Shown here piece after piece: positions 30,337 to 39,603 of a stretch of 64,000 bases of DNA. The notes under the pieces are model-generated. The model had not been told where the DNA came from. It saw nothing but the letters and a program-made list of their open reading frames with translations, and did no database searches. The position numbers and the translations under genes are program-made. The DNA lies in NCBI RefSeq assembly GCF_017353515.1, contig NZ_JAFMPY010000012.1:1-64000 (forward strand), in the 5' to 3' direction. How positions within the stretch are numbered: position 1 is the stretch's first letter; each line of letters starts with the position of its first letter. Origin of the DNA: Jiella sonneratiae. Its GTDB lineage: Bacteria; Pseudomonadota; Alphaproteobacteria; Rhizobiales; Rhizobiaceae.

Positions 30337-31664
30337 GCGACCCGATGACCCGCGCCGCCTTCGCCGCCTATCGGGCCGTCGGCGTCTTCGCCTATCCGTT
30401 CCTGAAACCCTATGTCGGCTGGCGCATGGCCCGCGGCAAGGAGGACCGGCGGCGGCTGAAGGAGCGCTACGGCATCGCCGGGCGCAGGCGCCCCGACGCC
30501 GGGCCGCTCGTCTGGATCCACGCCGCCAGCGTCGGCGAGAGCGCGGCGGTCGCACCGCTCGTCCGGCGCATCGCCGCCGACGGCCTCTCGATCGTCATGA
30601 CCACCGGCACCACCACCTCGGCGCAGCTCGTCGAGGAGCGGCTCGCCGACTGCGTCATCCACCAATACGTCCCGCTCGACGTCAGGCCGGCCGTGCGGCG
30701 GTTTCTCCGCCACTGGCAGCCGGACCTCGCGATCGTCGCCGAGAGCGAGATCTGGCCGCTGACGATCCACGAACTCACCGCCCGGCGGATTCCGCAGATC
30801 CTCGTCAACGCCCGCCTGTCGGACCGCTCGTTCCAGCGCTGGAAGACCCGGCCGCGGCTGGCGGAGGCGCTGTTCGAGAGCTTCGCCCATGTCGTCGCCC
30901 AGTCCGACATCGACGCCGAGCGCTTCCGCCTGCTCGGGGCGCGGGCGGTGACGAACGCCGGCAATCTCAAGGCCGACGCCGAGCCGCTGCCCGCCGATGC
31001 CGAACTGCTCGATGCGCTCACCGGCGCGATCGGCGCCCGGCCGCGTTTTGCGGCGATTTCGACCCATCCCGGCGAGGAGGCGATCGTCGCCGAGGTGCAC
31101 GAGCGGCTGAAATGGCGCCACGAGGGACTCCTCACCATCATCGTGCCACGGCATGTCGAGCGCGGCGCGGCGATCGCCAAGGCGCTCGCCGACAGGGGCC
31201 TTTCGGTGAAGCGGCGCAGCCTCGGCGAACTGCCGGACGCCGCCACCGACGTCTATCTCGGCGACACGATCGGCGAACTCGGCGTCTATCTCAGGCTGAG
31301 CGAGATCGCCTTCGTCGGCAAGTCGATCACCGGCCAGGGCGGCCAGAACCCGATCGAGGCGGCGATGCTGGCGACCGGCATTCTCTCGGGCCGTTACGTC
31401 CAGAACTTCCGCGATACCTATCAGCGGCTGTTGAAGAACGGCGGGGCGCGGATCGTCAAGGACGTCGACATGCTGGCCGCGCAGGTCGACGGCCTGCTGC
31501 TCGATCCCGTCCAGCGTCTCGCCATGGCGGGGGCGGCGATGCGCTCGGTCGCGGAGATGCGCGGCGCCCTCGACCGGACGCTTCTGGCGCTCGACCCCTT
31601 CCTGCACCCGCTGCGGCTCTCGATCAGCCTGGAGCGACGCGGCCGCGTCGCGCAGGGCCGTTGA
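30333..31664 (+). CDS. waaA: 3-deoxy-D-manno-octulosonic acid (Kdo) transferase
   Basis: A 443-residue GT30 glycosyltransferase that adds Kdo from CMP-Kdo to the lipid IVA precursor at the inner membrane. A short N-terminal helix (VGVFAYPFLKPYVGWRM) anchors it. The catalytic loop VWIHAASVGESAAVAPL holds the glutamate base. The C-terminal GT-B half has THPGEEAIVAEVHERL and the nucleotide-binding end GKSITGQGGQNPIEAAML. The GTG start at 30333 forms a GTGA overlap with the preceding stop, indicating translational coupling; an ATG at 30345 is possible. The lpxK start overlaps its own stop in the same way. Confidence 0.96.
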   Translation: MSDPMTRAAFAAYRAVGVFAYPFLKPYVGWRMARGKEDRRRLKERYGIAGRRRPDAGPLVWIHAASVGESAAVAPLVRRIAADGLSIVMTTGTTTSAQLVEERLADCVIHQYVPLDVRPAVRRFLRHWQPDLAIVAESEIWPLTIHELTARRIPQILVNARLSDRSFQRWKTRPRLAEALFESFAHVVAQSDIDAERFRLLGARAVTNAGNLKADAEPLPADAELLDALTGAIGARPRFAAISTHPGEEAIVAEVHERLKWRHEGLLTIIVPRHVERGAAIAKALADRGLSVKRRSLGELPDAATDVYLGDTIGELGVYLRLSEIAFVGKSITGQGGQNPIEAAMLATGILSGRYVQNFRDTYQRLLKNGGARIVKDVDMLAAQVDGLLLDPVQRLAMAGAAMRSVAEMRGALDRTLLALDPFLHPLRLSISLERRGRVAQGR

Positions 31665-32698
31665 GCGGGCGGCGCGCGCCGGATTTCTGGTGGCGGCCGG
31701 CGTCGCTCTCCGCCCGGCTGCTCCTGCCGGCGGCGGCGCTCGTCGGGGCGCTGGCGCGGCGCAATCTCGAAAACGGCCGGCGCGCCGCCTTCGACCTGCC
31801 GGTGCTGTGCGTCGGCAATTTCACCGCCGGCGGCGGCGGCAAGACGCCGACGGCGCTGGCGCTCGCGGCGGCCGCGCGCGAAGCCGGACGCCGGCCGGGC
31901 TTCGTGTCGCGCGGCTACGGCCGCAGCGCGCGCCAGGCGCTGATCGTCGATCCGGCCCGCCACACCGTCGCCGATGTCGGCGACGAGCCGCTGCTGCTCG
32001 TCGCCGCGGCGCCGACGGCGGTGGCGGCCGACCGCGCCGCGGCGCTGCGGCTGCTCGAGCGCGAGCGCGCCGTCGACTTCGTCATCATGGACGACGGCTT
32101 CCAGAGCCAGCGGCTCTTGATCGACTATGCGGTCATCGCGCTCGATGCGCGGCGCGGCCTCGGCAACGGCCACGTCGTGCCGGCGGGGCCGCTGCGCGCG
32201 CCGCTGCTCGACCAGGTCCGCCGGGCCGACGCCCTCGTCGTCATCGGCACGGGCGAAGGCAGCGAGGGGCCCGTGCGGGCGATGGCCCGCGCCGGCCGCG
32301 CGGTGTTTGCGGCGCGGCTCGCCCCGAAGTCCCGGCATATCCTGATCGGCGAGAAGGTCCTCGCCTTCGCCGGCATCGCCGATCCGGCAAAATTCTACGC
32401 CTCGCTGGAGGAACTCGGCGCCGAGATCGCGACGACCCGCGACTTTCCCGACCATCACGGCTTCAGCGACGCCGAACTCGACGATCTCGTGCGCACCGCC
32501 GCCGAGGCCGGCCTTATCCTCGCGACGACGCGCAAGGACGCGGTGCGGCTCGCGACCGGAAGCCCGGCGGCGCGCGCCTTTCATCGGGACTGCGCGGTGA
32601 TCGACGTCGCGCTGGAATTTGCCGGACGCCACGATGCGGCGCGGATCGTCAAGGAGACGCTTGCCGCCTACGAGCGCCGTCGCTGGGCCACACGGTAG
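31661..32698 (+). CDS. lpxK: Tetraacyldisaccharide 4'-kinase LpxK
   Basis: A 345-residue P-loop kinase that phosphorylates the 4' position of the tetraacyldisaccharide-1-phosphate to give lipid IVA. The Walker A-like loop is VGNFTAGGGGKTPTALAL (about 50-67), and the family signature MDDGFQSQRLLIDY follows near 145. FVSRGYGRSARQ is also typical. The start is TTG at 31661, overlapping the waaA stop as TTGA, so it is probably coupled to waaA. A 66-bp spacer separates it from the convergent DUF2093 gene. Confidence 0.95.
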   Translation: MSGRRAPDFWWRPASLSARLLLPAAALVGALARRNLENGRRAAFDLPVLCVGNFTAGGGGKTPTALALAAAAREAGRRPGFVSRGYGRSARQALIVDPARHTVADVGDEPLLLVAAAPTAVAADRAAALRLLERERAVDFVIMDDGFQSQRLLIDYAVIALDARRGLGNGHVVPAGPLRAPLLDQVRRADALVVIGTGEGSEGPVRAMARAGRAVFAARLAPKSRHILIGEKVLAFAGIADPAKFYASLEELGAEIATTRDFPDHHGFSDAELDDLVRTAAEAGLILATTRKDAVRLATGSPAARAFHRDCAVIDVALEFAGRHDAARIVKETLAAYERRRWATR

Positions 32699-32764
32699 CG
32701 CCATGCCGCGGCGGCCGAAGGGCTGCTGTCGGCGGACCCGTCTCCGGTTGCCGCCGGCCTCAGC

Positions 32765-32983
32765 TCAGCCGCCGGTCCTGCCGCGGCTTTCCAGATCGCG
32801 CTTGAACGAGGCCGCCGCGTCGACATAGGCCTCCTGCCGCTCGACGCTCCAGTAGCGCAGGAGATCGAGCGGGATCGGCTCGCCGGTCACGGCGCAGCGC
32901 ACGTAGGACCCCGCCCGGATCACCTGGAAATCCGGCGTTCCGTAGCGCAGCTTCGCCTCGCCGGAATTCTCGAAACGGTTCAT
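32765..32983 (-). CDS. DUF2093 family small protein
   Basis: A 72-residue protein matching DUF2093, with the core KLRYGTPDFQVIRAGSYVRC and LLRYWSVERQEAYVDAAAS. The family is small, alphaproteobacterial and uncharacterised. It has a single Cys-containing turn (RCAVTGEPIPL) rather than a full zinc ribbon. A GAGGGA ribosome site precedes the ATG at 32983. Longer frames covering this stretch are shadows. It lies convergent to lpxK, as in other Rhizobiales. Confidence 0.9.
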   Translation of the reverse strand: MNRFENSGEAKLRYGTPDFQVIRAGSYVRCAVTGEPIPLDLLRYWSVERQEAYVDAAASFKRDLESRGRTGG

Positions 32984-33096
32984 GCGTCCCTCGAACGGTC
33001 GTGCATTCTCGTGGGGGCCGCCCCGGGCACCCCGGGGCCTGCGGCGAAGATGCCGCACTACCGCCTTCGGCCCGGAAAGGCAAACGCCGGCGCGGC

Positions 33097-33906
33097 TCAG
33101 TAACGATACCAGAGCGCCGTGACGAGGCCGCGCTCCTTCGGGGCGTTGCTGCCGGCGATGGTCGTAAACAGCCCCGCCTCGATGGACCACCGATCGGCGA
33201 CGTCGAAGACCACGGAGCCCTGGAGCTTGTGATAGGCATAGGGGGCGGCCGCGCCGGTTCCGGAAACCGCAAGGGTCGAATTGCTGCGGGCGAGGAACAG
33301 CCAGCGGCGCCAGGCGCGAAGGCCCGCCGTCACGTCGAGGCGGAGTTCGTCGGACGCGTCGCCGCCGGTGCGAAGCCGATAGGCCGCCTCCGCGTCGACG
33401 AAACCCGGAAGGCCGGCGAGCTCGAAGCCGTAGCCGGCGGCGACCCGCGGTTCGAGCGTCGTCCGTGCCGCCGCAAGCAGCGGACCGTCGCCGGGGGCAA
33501 AGCCGCCGGCGAGTTCCGCCGCGGCGACGAAGCCGCCGTGTTTGAACAGCCGCAGCCGCGCCCCGCCCAGAAGTTCCGAGACGCCGGAGCGTTCGTAGCC
33601 GGAAACGCCGTCGGATTCGCGGGCGACCTCGATCTTCGAAAATACCGTCAGCCGGTCGGTCCAGCCATGCTGCACGAAGAGGCTCGCCGCGCCCTTGCCG
33701 AAGTCCGACGGGAGGCTGCCGGCACCAGCCGCGAAGGCCGCGTCCGCCCGCGACCAGATGCCCGTGGCAATCACCTCGCCCCGCCCGGCGGGCAGGGTCC
33801 AGGCGCCGGCCCGCGCCGCCTGCGGTACGGCGACGAGAATCGCCAGCGCGAGGCAGGCGGGGGCGGCGAAACGGCATGCCGGTCGGTATTTTGCTCGCCT
33901 CGCCAT
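33097..33906 (-). CDS. Putative outer-membrane beta-barrel protein of unknown function
   Basis: A 269-residue protein with a signal peptide (CLALAILVAVPQAARAG, cleaved near residue 31). Alternating amphipathic strands follow and the protein ends in an aromatic residue (ALWYRY), the usual outer-membrane barrel signature. Strand-like pieces include TDRLTVFSKIEVARES, ELLGGARLRLFKHGGFVA, LRLDVTAGLRAWRRWLFLARS and WSIEAGLFTTIAG. I do not recognise a named family. It is divergent from mutL, with an AT-rich inverted repeat in between that could be its operator. The ATG at 33906 gives a normal signal peptide; the longer frame is rejected. Confidence 0.72.
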   Translation of the reverse strand: MARRAKYRPACRFAAPACLALAILVAVPQAARAGAWTLPAGRGEVIATGIWSRADAAFAAGAGSLPSDFGKGAASLFVQHGWTDRLTVFSKIEVARESDGVSGYERSGVSELLGGARLRLFKHGGFVAAAELAGGFAPGDGPLLAAARTTLEPRVAAGYGFELAGLPGFVDAEAAYRLRTGGDASDELRLDVTAGLRAWRRWLFLARSNSTLAVSGTGAAAPYAYHKLQGSVVFDVADRWSIEAGLFTTIAGSNAPKERGLVTALWYRY

Positions 33907-33944
33907 GCCGATCCCGGCCCCGAACCCTTCACCATCTCTTATGG

Positions 33945-33965
33945 TTGCATTATTGCGCGATGCAA
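33945..33965. promoter_or_regulatory. AT-rich inverted repeat upstream of the barrel gene
   Basis: TTGCAT (33945-33950) and ATGCAA (33960-33965) form a 6-bp inverted repeat around a 9-nt centre, in an AT-rich patch 39 bp before the barrel gene start at 33906. Spacing and symmetry resemble a dimeric regulator operator. The regulator is unknown. Confidence 0.4.
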
Positions 33966-34141
33966 TGCCTGTCGGCAAGACGCCTCTGCGACGCCGGCAC
34001 CGGAGGGGCTTCACCCCGGCGCAGTCGCTGGTGGAAAACGCGTCAGAGAACCCGGCACGCGGCCCCGCGCCGTTTGATGACGGCGCCGGGCCGGACTAGA
34101 AAGGCGGCGGAAGGAAAGCGCCGCCAAAGAGAGGAGGCCCC

Positions 34142-36022
34142 GTGCCGATCGTCCAGCTCGACGAGCATCTGATCGACCAGATCGCCGCCGGCGAAGTGGT
34201 CGAGCGGCCGGCGAGCGTCGTCAAGGAACTGCTCGAGAACGCCATCGACGCCGGCGCGAGCCGCATCGAGATCGCCACCGCCGGCGGCGGCAAGACGCTG
34301 CTGCGGGTGAGCGACGACGGGTGCGGCATTCCCGAGACCGAGCTTCGGCTCGCCGTGCGCCGCCACTGCACGTCGAAGCTCGCCGGCGGGCTGGAACAGA
34401 TCGCCTCGCTGGGCTTTCGCGGCGAGGCGCTCCCCTCGATCGGCTCGGTGGCCCGGCTGTCGCTGCGCTCGCGCACCGCGGGCGCTTCCTCCGCCTTCGA
34501 GATCCTCCTCGATCACGGCCACTGCGAGGGGCCGCGGCCGACGGCCCTGTCCCGCGGGACCGTCGTCGAGGTGCGCGACCTCTTCCAGAAGGTGCCGGCG
34601 CGGCTGAAGTTTTTGAAGAGCGACCGTGCGGAAGCCACCGCGATCACCGACGTGGTGCGCCGCCTCGCCCTCGCCGAGCCGGAGATCCGCTTCGAGATCA
34701 CCGGCCCGGACCGGTCGCCGACGGTGTTCGAGGCCGCCCGCGACATGGGCGAGCGAATCGCCCAGGTGCTCGGCGAGGGCTTCGGCGAGAACGCCGTCAC
34801 CATCGACGCCGAGCGCGAGGCGGTGCGGCTGACCGGGCTCGCCGGCCTGCCGACCTTTTCGCGCGGCAATTCGCTGCAGCAGTTCCTGTTCGTCAACGGC
34901 CGCCCGGTGCGCGACAAGATGCTCGTCTCGGCGCTGCGGGGCGGCTATGCCGACGTGATGGCGAAGGACCGGCATCCGGTCGCGGTCCTGTTCCTCACCC
35001 TCGATCCGGCGCTCGTCGACGTCAACGTCCATCCGGCCAAGGCGGACGTGCGCTTCCGCGATCCCGGGCTGATCCGCGGCCTCCTCGTCGGGGCGTTGCG
35101 CCAGGCCTTTGCCGAATCCGGCCTGCGCTCGTCGAGCGAGGGGGCTGCCGGCGTCCTCGCCCGCATGCGGGCAGGGGCGGGCTCCGTCACCCCGGCGCCC
35201 CGGCGCTTCGACGGCTTCGCGCCGGGCGGTTACGCCGCCGCTGCGGGGCCAGGGCCAGGGCCAGGGCCAGGGTCAGTCCCGGGCCGCGGCTTCGCCGCGC
35301 CGCATCAGGCGCCCTACGATCCCGGCGCCTCGCCGTTCCGCCCGCTGGCGCCGGACGCCGCGCTCCTCGACCGCCCGTCGCCCGCGCCGCAGCCGCTACA
35401 GAGCGTCGAGCCGGGCGAAGCGGCGGAGGCTCCGGGCGGCGAATTTCCGCTCGGCGCGGCGCGGGCGCAGCTCCACGGCAACTACATCGTCGCCGAGACC
35501 GAGACCGGCCTCGTCATCGTCGACCAGCACGCCGCCCACGAGCGGCTGGTCTACGAAACGCTGAAGACGGCGATCCACGGGCGCCGCCTGCCGTCGCAGA
35601 TGCTGCTGATCCCCGAGATCGTCGACCTGACCGAGGACGACGCCGAACGGCTCTGCGAGCATGCCGGGGAACTGGCGCAGCTCGGCCTTGCGGTCGAGCG
35701 CTTCGGCCCGGCCGCCGTCGCCGTCCGGGAAACGCCGGCGCTGCTCGGCCAGGTCGACGTTCCGCGCCTCGTGCGCGACCTTGCCGACGAACTCGCCGAA
35801 TTCGGCACGCGCGACTCGGTGAGGAGCCGGATCGACCACGTCGCCGCCACCGTCGCCTGCCACGGTTCGGTGCGGTCGGGGCGCATCCTCAAGCTCGACG
35901 AGATGAACGCGCTGCTGCGCCAGATGGAGAAGACCCCTTCGGCGAGCCAGTGCAATCACGGTCGGCCGACCTTCATCGAGCTCGGTCTCGCCGACATCGA
36001 GAAGCTCTTCGGGCGGCGCTGA
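34142..36022 (+). CDS. mutL: DNA mismatch repair protein MutL
   Basis: A 626-residue MutL. The GHKL ATPase has [22 protein letters not shown] and GFRGEAL. The C-terminal dimerisation domain carries the metal-binding endonuclease signature [12 protein letters not shown] (the DQHAx2Ex4E pattern). It also has the ACHGSVR and CNHGRPT segments, where relatives usually have CPHGRP. It is therefore predicted to nick DNA itself, as expected where MutH is absent. A flexible linker (about 350-425) contains a Gly-Pro run encoded by a hexanucleotide repeat. The start is GTG at 34142 with GGAGG about 5 nt upstream. Confidence 0.96.
   Translation: MPIVQLDEHLIDQIAAGEVVERPASVVKELLENAIDAGASRIEIATAGGGKTLLRVSDDGCGIPETELRLAVRRHCTSKLAGGLEQIASLGFRGEALPSIGSVARLSLRSRTAGASSAFEILLDHGHCEGPRPTALSRGTVVEVRDLFQKVPARLKFLKSDRAEATAITDVVRRLALAEPEIRFEITGPDRSPTVFEAARDMGERIAQVLGEGFGENAVTIDAEREAVRLTGLAGLPTFSRGNSLQQFLFVNGRPVRDKMLVSALRGGYADVMAKDRHPVAVLFLTLDPALVDVNVHPAKADVRFRDPGLIRGLLVGALRQAFAESGLRSSSEGAAGVLARMRAGAGSVTPAPRRFDGFAPGGYAAAAGPGPGPGPGSVPGRGFAAPHQAPYDPGASPFRPLAPDAALLDRPSPAPQPLQSVEPGEAAEAPGGEFPLGAARAQLHGNYIVAETETGLVIVDQHAAHERLVYETLKTAIHGRRLPSQMLLIPEIVDLTEDDAERLCEHAGELAQLGLAVERFGPAAVAVRETPALLGQVDVPRLVRDLADELAEFGTRDSVRSRIDHVAATVACHGSVRSGRILKLDEMNALLRQMEKTPSASQCNHGRPTFIELGLADIEKLFGRR
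35246..35275. repeat. GGGCCA hexanucleotide repeat in the mutL linker
   Basis: Four GGGCCA units followed by one GGGTCA unit encode alternating Gly-Pro in the MutL linker. Gain or loss of one unit would keep the reading frame and change the linker by two residues. Confidence 0.85.
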
Positions 36023-36043
36023 GCACCGGCAGCGGCGGCGCAA

Positions 36044-36079
36044 GGTGGCTTAGGCGGCTTGGGGGGCTTGGGCGGCTTT
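36044..36079. repeat. Four 9-bp tandem units between mutL and the TPR-sulfotransferase gene
   Basis: Four consecutive nonamers (GGTGGCTTA, GGCGGCTTG, GGGGGCTTG, GGCGGCTTT) lie 22 bp after the mutL stop. The G-runs at regular spacing could also form a G-quadruplex on this strand. No coding role is apparent. Confidence 0.75.
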
Positions 36080-36154
36080 TCTGAAGCGCAAGCTTCGCGA
36101 TCTTCTGGCGGGCTAGGAAGGCGGCGATCGCTTGTCACCGGAGCCCGCCACGCC

Positions 36155-37897
36155 ATGCCGCAGTCACGCCTGTCCGCCGACCGTGCCGTGAGGAAGGTCC
36201 GCACGCTTGCGGCGAAGGGCCGGATCGGCGAGGCGCTGACGCTGGCCTCCGCCGAGATCCGGCGGTTTCCCGACGACAAGCGGCTGCAGGCGGAATTTGC
36301 GACGATCAGCCGCCGGGCGCCGGCGGCGGCGCTGCCCGTCGAGGCCGAGATCGAGCGGCTGAAGGCGCTCTACGGCGAGGGTCTGTTCGAAGAGGTCGTC
36401 GCCGGCGCGAGCCGGCTCGCGCCGCATTTCCCGCGCTTTCCCATCCTGCCGAAGCTTCTCGGCGGCGCCTACCAGCAGCTCGAACGCCACGACAGGGCCG
36501 CCGGCGCATTCCGGCTCGCCGCCCTCCTCACGCCGAACGACGTTTCGGTGCAGCGCAATCTCGGCGCGGTCCTCGCCAAGCTCGGCCGTCACGGCGAGGC
36601 GGTCGCGGCCTTCGACGCGGCGCTGCGTCTCGATCCGGCCGACTACCGCACCACCGGCGTCCGGGCGGTGTCGCTCGCCGCGCTGTCGCGCCAGGCCGAG
36701 GCGATGGCGGGCTTCGACGCGGCCATCGCGCTCGCGCCGGCCGACCTCGCCTTGAAGCACGATCGGGCGCTCGCCGAGATCGCCTTCGGCGAGACCGAGG
36801 CGGCGCGCACGACGCTTGCCGCAATTCTCGAACGCGCGCCGCACCATGCGGAGAGCCACGCGACGCTGAGCCGGATCCGCCGCTACGGCGCCGGCGACCC
36901 GCACATCGCCGAGATGGAGGCGATCCTCGAACGCGGCGGGCTTTCCGAGGAAGGGCGCGTCCATCTCCACTTCGCCCTCGGCAAGGCCCATGACGAGGCC
37001 GGCGACACCGACCGCGCCTTCTCCCACTTCGCTGCGGCGAACCAGCTGAAGCGCCGGCAGCTGCCCTACGCCGTCGACGCCCAGGCCGCGATGTTCGCAA
37101 AGGTCCGCGACGGCTTTGCGGCAGGTTTCGTCGAGCGCTTCGCCGGCCACCGCCCGGCCACCGCGCTGCGGCGCCGGCCGATCTTCATTCTCGGCATGCC
37201 GCGGTCGGGGACGACGGTGACCGAGCAGATCCTCGCCAGCCACTCCATGGTCCGCGGCGGCGGCGAGATGCGGGCGTTGCGCAACGCCGTGCAGCCGCTC
37301 TTCGACCGCCTGGTCGGCCAGGACGAGGCGGCGGCGCTGGAGGCACTCGGGAAGATCCGCGAAGCCTATGGCCGCGCCCTCGACGAGATCGGCGGCGACG
37401 AGCCGGTGGTCACCGACAAGATGCCGGCGAACTTCGTCTTCGCCGGCTTCCTGCCGCTGATCTTCCCCGAAGCGACGGTGATCCATCTGAGCCGCGATCC
37501 GATGGCGACCTGCTGGTCGAACTTCCGCCAGCACTTTGCCGAGGAGGCCAACGGATACGTCTACGACCTTGCCGATCTCGGCCGCTACCACCTTCTCCAC
37601 GACGCGCAGATGGCCTTCTTCAAGGCGCGGATGCCGGGGGCGATCCACGAACTCGTCTACGAGCGGCTGACCGAGGATCAGGAGCGCGAGACGCGGGCGC
37701 TGCTTTCCTGGTGCGGTCTCGACTTCGAGCCCGCCTGCCTCGACTTCCACACGCTGCGCCGCCGCGTCGAGACGGCGAGCCGGACGCAGGTGCAGCGGCC
37801 GATGTATCGCGGCAGCTCGGACGAATGGCGTCGCTACGCGGCGCATCTCGGCCCGCTCGCCGAAAGCCTCGGCATCGCAGACGCCGCGGCCGGCTGA
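36155..37897 (+). CDS. TPR-repeat sulfotransferase family protein
   Basis: A 580-residue protein with about 330 N-terminal residues of tetratricopeptide repeats (DRAAGAFRLAALLTPNDVSV; GEAVAAFDAALRLDPADY; AEAMAGFDAAIALAPADLAL). A C-terminal sulfotransferase domain opens with the PAPS 5'-phosphate-binding loop ILGMPRSGTTVTEQILASH (about 346-364) and has the 3'-phosphate site IHLSRDPMATCWSNF (about 446-460). Acceptor and pathway are unknown; related proteins act on glycans, lipids or peptides. The ATG at 36155 was chosen because the longer frame begins inside the nonamer repeat. It is not tightly linked to mutL or xylA. Confidence 0.88.
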   Translation: MPQSRLSADRAVRKVRTLAAKGRIGEALTLASAEIRRFPDDKRLQAEFATISRRAPAAALPVEAEIERLKALYGEGLFEEVVAGASRLAPHFPRFPILPKLLGGAYQQLERHDRAAGAFRLAALLTPNDVSVQRNLGAVLAKLGRHGEAVAAFDAALRLDPADYRTTGVRAVSLAALSRQAEAMAGFDAAIALAPADLALKHDRALAEIAFGETEAARTTLAAILERAPHHAESHATLSRIRRYGAGDPHIAEMEAILERGGLSEEGRVHLHFALGKAHDEAGDTDRAFSHFAAANQLKRRQLPYAVDAQAAMFAKVRDGFAAGFVERFAGHRPATALRRRPIFILGMPRSGTTVTEQILASHSMVRGGGEMRALRNAVQPLFDRLVGQDEAAALEALGKIREAYGRALDEIGGDEPVVTDKMPANFVFAGFLPLIFPEATVIHLSRDPMATCWSNFRQHFAEEANGYVYDLADLGRYHLLHDAQMAFFKARMPGAIHELVYERLTEDQERETRALLSWCGLDFEPACLDFHTLRRRVETASRTQVQRPMYRGSSDEWRRYAAHLGPLAESLGIADAAAG

Positions 37898-38024
37898 GCC
37901 GGGCCCCCGGGCCGCGCATGGGCCGGCACGGCCGGCCTGCTTCCCGCTTGCGTTCGACGATCGGCTCGCCTAGGCGTGACGGCGACAGCGTATACATCGC
38001 CGCAGGCGCAAGGGAGACCAGCCG

Positions 38025-39338
38025 ATGTCGTCCTCGAGCTTTTTCGACCGCACCACCCCCGTCGCATTCGAAGGCCCGGACAGCCGCGATCCGCTCGCCT
38101 TCCGCTTCTACGACAAGGACCGCGCGGTGATGGGCAGGCGCATGGAGGACCAGCTGCGGTTCTCCGTCGCCTACTGGCACTCCTTCACCTGGCCGGGCGG
38201 CGACCCGTTCGGCGGCGAGACCTTCAACCGGCCCTGGATGCATGGCGCCGACCCGCTGGAACTCGCCAGACGGAAGGCCGAGGTGGCCTTCGAGATGTTC
38301 CGGCTGCTGGACGTGCCGTTTTTCGCCTTCCACGACGTCGACGTCGCGCCGGAGGGCGAGACGCTGCAGCAGTCGATCGACAATCTGAAGGCCATCACCG
38401 ACATCTTCGAACGGAAGATGGAGAGCGCCAAAGTGCGCCTCCTCTGGGGCACCGCCAACCTCTTCTCCAACCGCCGCTACATGGCGGGCGCCGCGACCAA
38501 TCCGGATCCGGACGTCTTTGCCTATGCGGTCGGCCAGGTGAAGGCGGCGATCGACGCGACGCACCGGCTCGGCGGGGCGAACTACGTCTGCTGGGGCGGG
38601 CGCGAGGGCTACGAGACGCTGCTCAACACCGACATGAAGCGCGAGCTCGACCAGCTCGGCCGGTTCATGGCGATGCTCGTCGACTACAAGCACAAGATCG
38701 GCTTTTCCGGCCCGATCCTGATCGAGCCGAAGCCGAAGGAGCCGACCAAGCACCAGTACGACTTCGACGTCGCGACGGTCTACGCCTTCCTGCAGAGATA
38801 CGACCTCCTCGCCGACGTGAAGCTCAACATCGAGCAGAACCACGCGATCCTCGCCGGCCATTCCTTCGAGCACGAGGTGAAGCTCGCCTTCGCCACCGGC
38901 ATCTTCGGCTCGCTCGACGTCAATCGCGGCGACGACCTGCTCGGCTGGGATACCGACCAGTTCGCCATGGACGTGAAGGAGATGGCGCTGGTCTTCCACG
39001 AGATGCTGAAGAACGGCGGCTTCTCGACCGGCGGCCTGAACTTCGACGCCAAGATCCGCCGCCAGTCGATCGATCCGGACGATCTGCTGATCGCCCATGT
39101 CGCCTCGATGGACGCCTGTGCGCGGGGTCTGCTCGCCGCCGAGGCGATGCTCGAAGACAAGGCGCTGACCGGGCCGATCGAGGCGCGCTATGCCGGCTGG
39201 GACAAGGCCGAGAGCAAAGCGATGCTGGCAGGGGAAATGACCCTCGAACAGATCGCCGAAAATGCGCTGTCGCTGAACCCGCAGCCGAAGTCCGGCAAGC
39301 AGGAGATGCTGGAAGGCATCGTCAACCGCTACGTCTGA
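38025..39338 (+). CDS. xylA: Xylose isomerase
   Basis: A 437-residue xylose isomerase interconverting D-xylose and D-xylulose. [18 protein letters not shown] is followed by the catalytic histidine segment [13 protein letters not shown]. Metal-binding acidic residues lie in [34 protein letters not shown] and [12 protein letters not shown]. Length and motifs fit the class II enzyme. GGGAG lies about 8 nt upstream of the ATG. xylB follows on the same strand after 265 bp holding an inverted-repeat element, so co-transcription is possible. No XylR or xylose transporter genes are in the window. Confidence 0.97.
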   Translation: MSSSSFFDRTTPVAFEGPDSRDPLAFRFYDKDRAVMGRRMEDQLRFSVAYWHSFTWPGGDPFGGETFNRPWMHGADPLELARRKAEVAFEMFRLLDVPFFAFHDVDVAPEGETLQQSIDNLKAITDIFERKMESAKVRLLWGTANLFSNRRYMAGAATNPDPDVFAYAVGQVKAAIDATHRLGGANYVCWGGREGYETLLNTDMKRELDQLGRFMAMLVDYKHKIGFSGPILIEPKPKEPTKHQYDFDVATVYAFLQRYDLLADVKLNIEQNHAILAGHSFEHEVKLAFATGIFGSLDVNRGDDLLGWDTDQFAMDVKEMALVFHEMLKNGGFSTGGLNFDAKIRRQSIDPDDLLIAHVASMDACARGLLAAEAMLEDKALTGPIEARYAGWDKAESKAMLAGEMTLEQIAENALSLNPQPKSGKQEMLEGIVNRYV

Positions 39339-39381
39339 GGGCGGCCGCCGCCGGAAGGGCGGCGCTTCGAAGTCGACGGGC

Positions 39382-39524
39382 TCGTCATCCCGGGCTTGAC
39401 CCGGGATCCATTCCTCGGTGTTAGAATATCCTGTCCGCTCGAGACAAGTCCACGACGTCGCGTCGACGCGTCCAACAGGTGGCGAAGATTTGGAATGGAT
39501 CCCGGCTCACGGCCGGGATGACGA
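39382..39524. repeat. Facing intergenic repeat arms (family A, copy 1)
   Basis: The arm at 39382-39413 (TCGTCATCCCGGG...GGATCCATTCC) recurs in reverse complement at 39492-39524. Each arm contains an internal palindrome. The same arms occur again at 50928-51060 with about the same spacing. It sits between xylA and xylB, where a large hairpin could lower downstream expression. Confidence 0.88.
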
Positions 39525-39603
39525 CCTTTCGAGACATCGCTTGCAGATCTGCTGACGGCGGCGTGAGGCCGCCAAATTCACGCTGAACGGAAGGCACTCG
39601 GCC

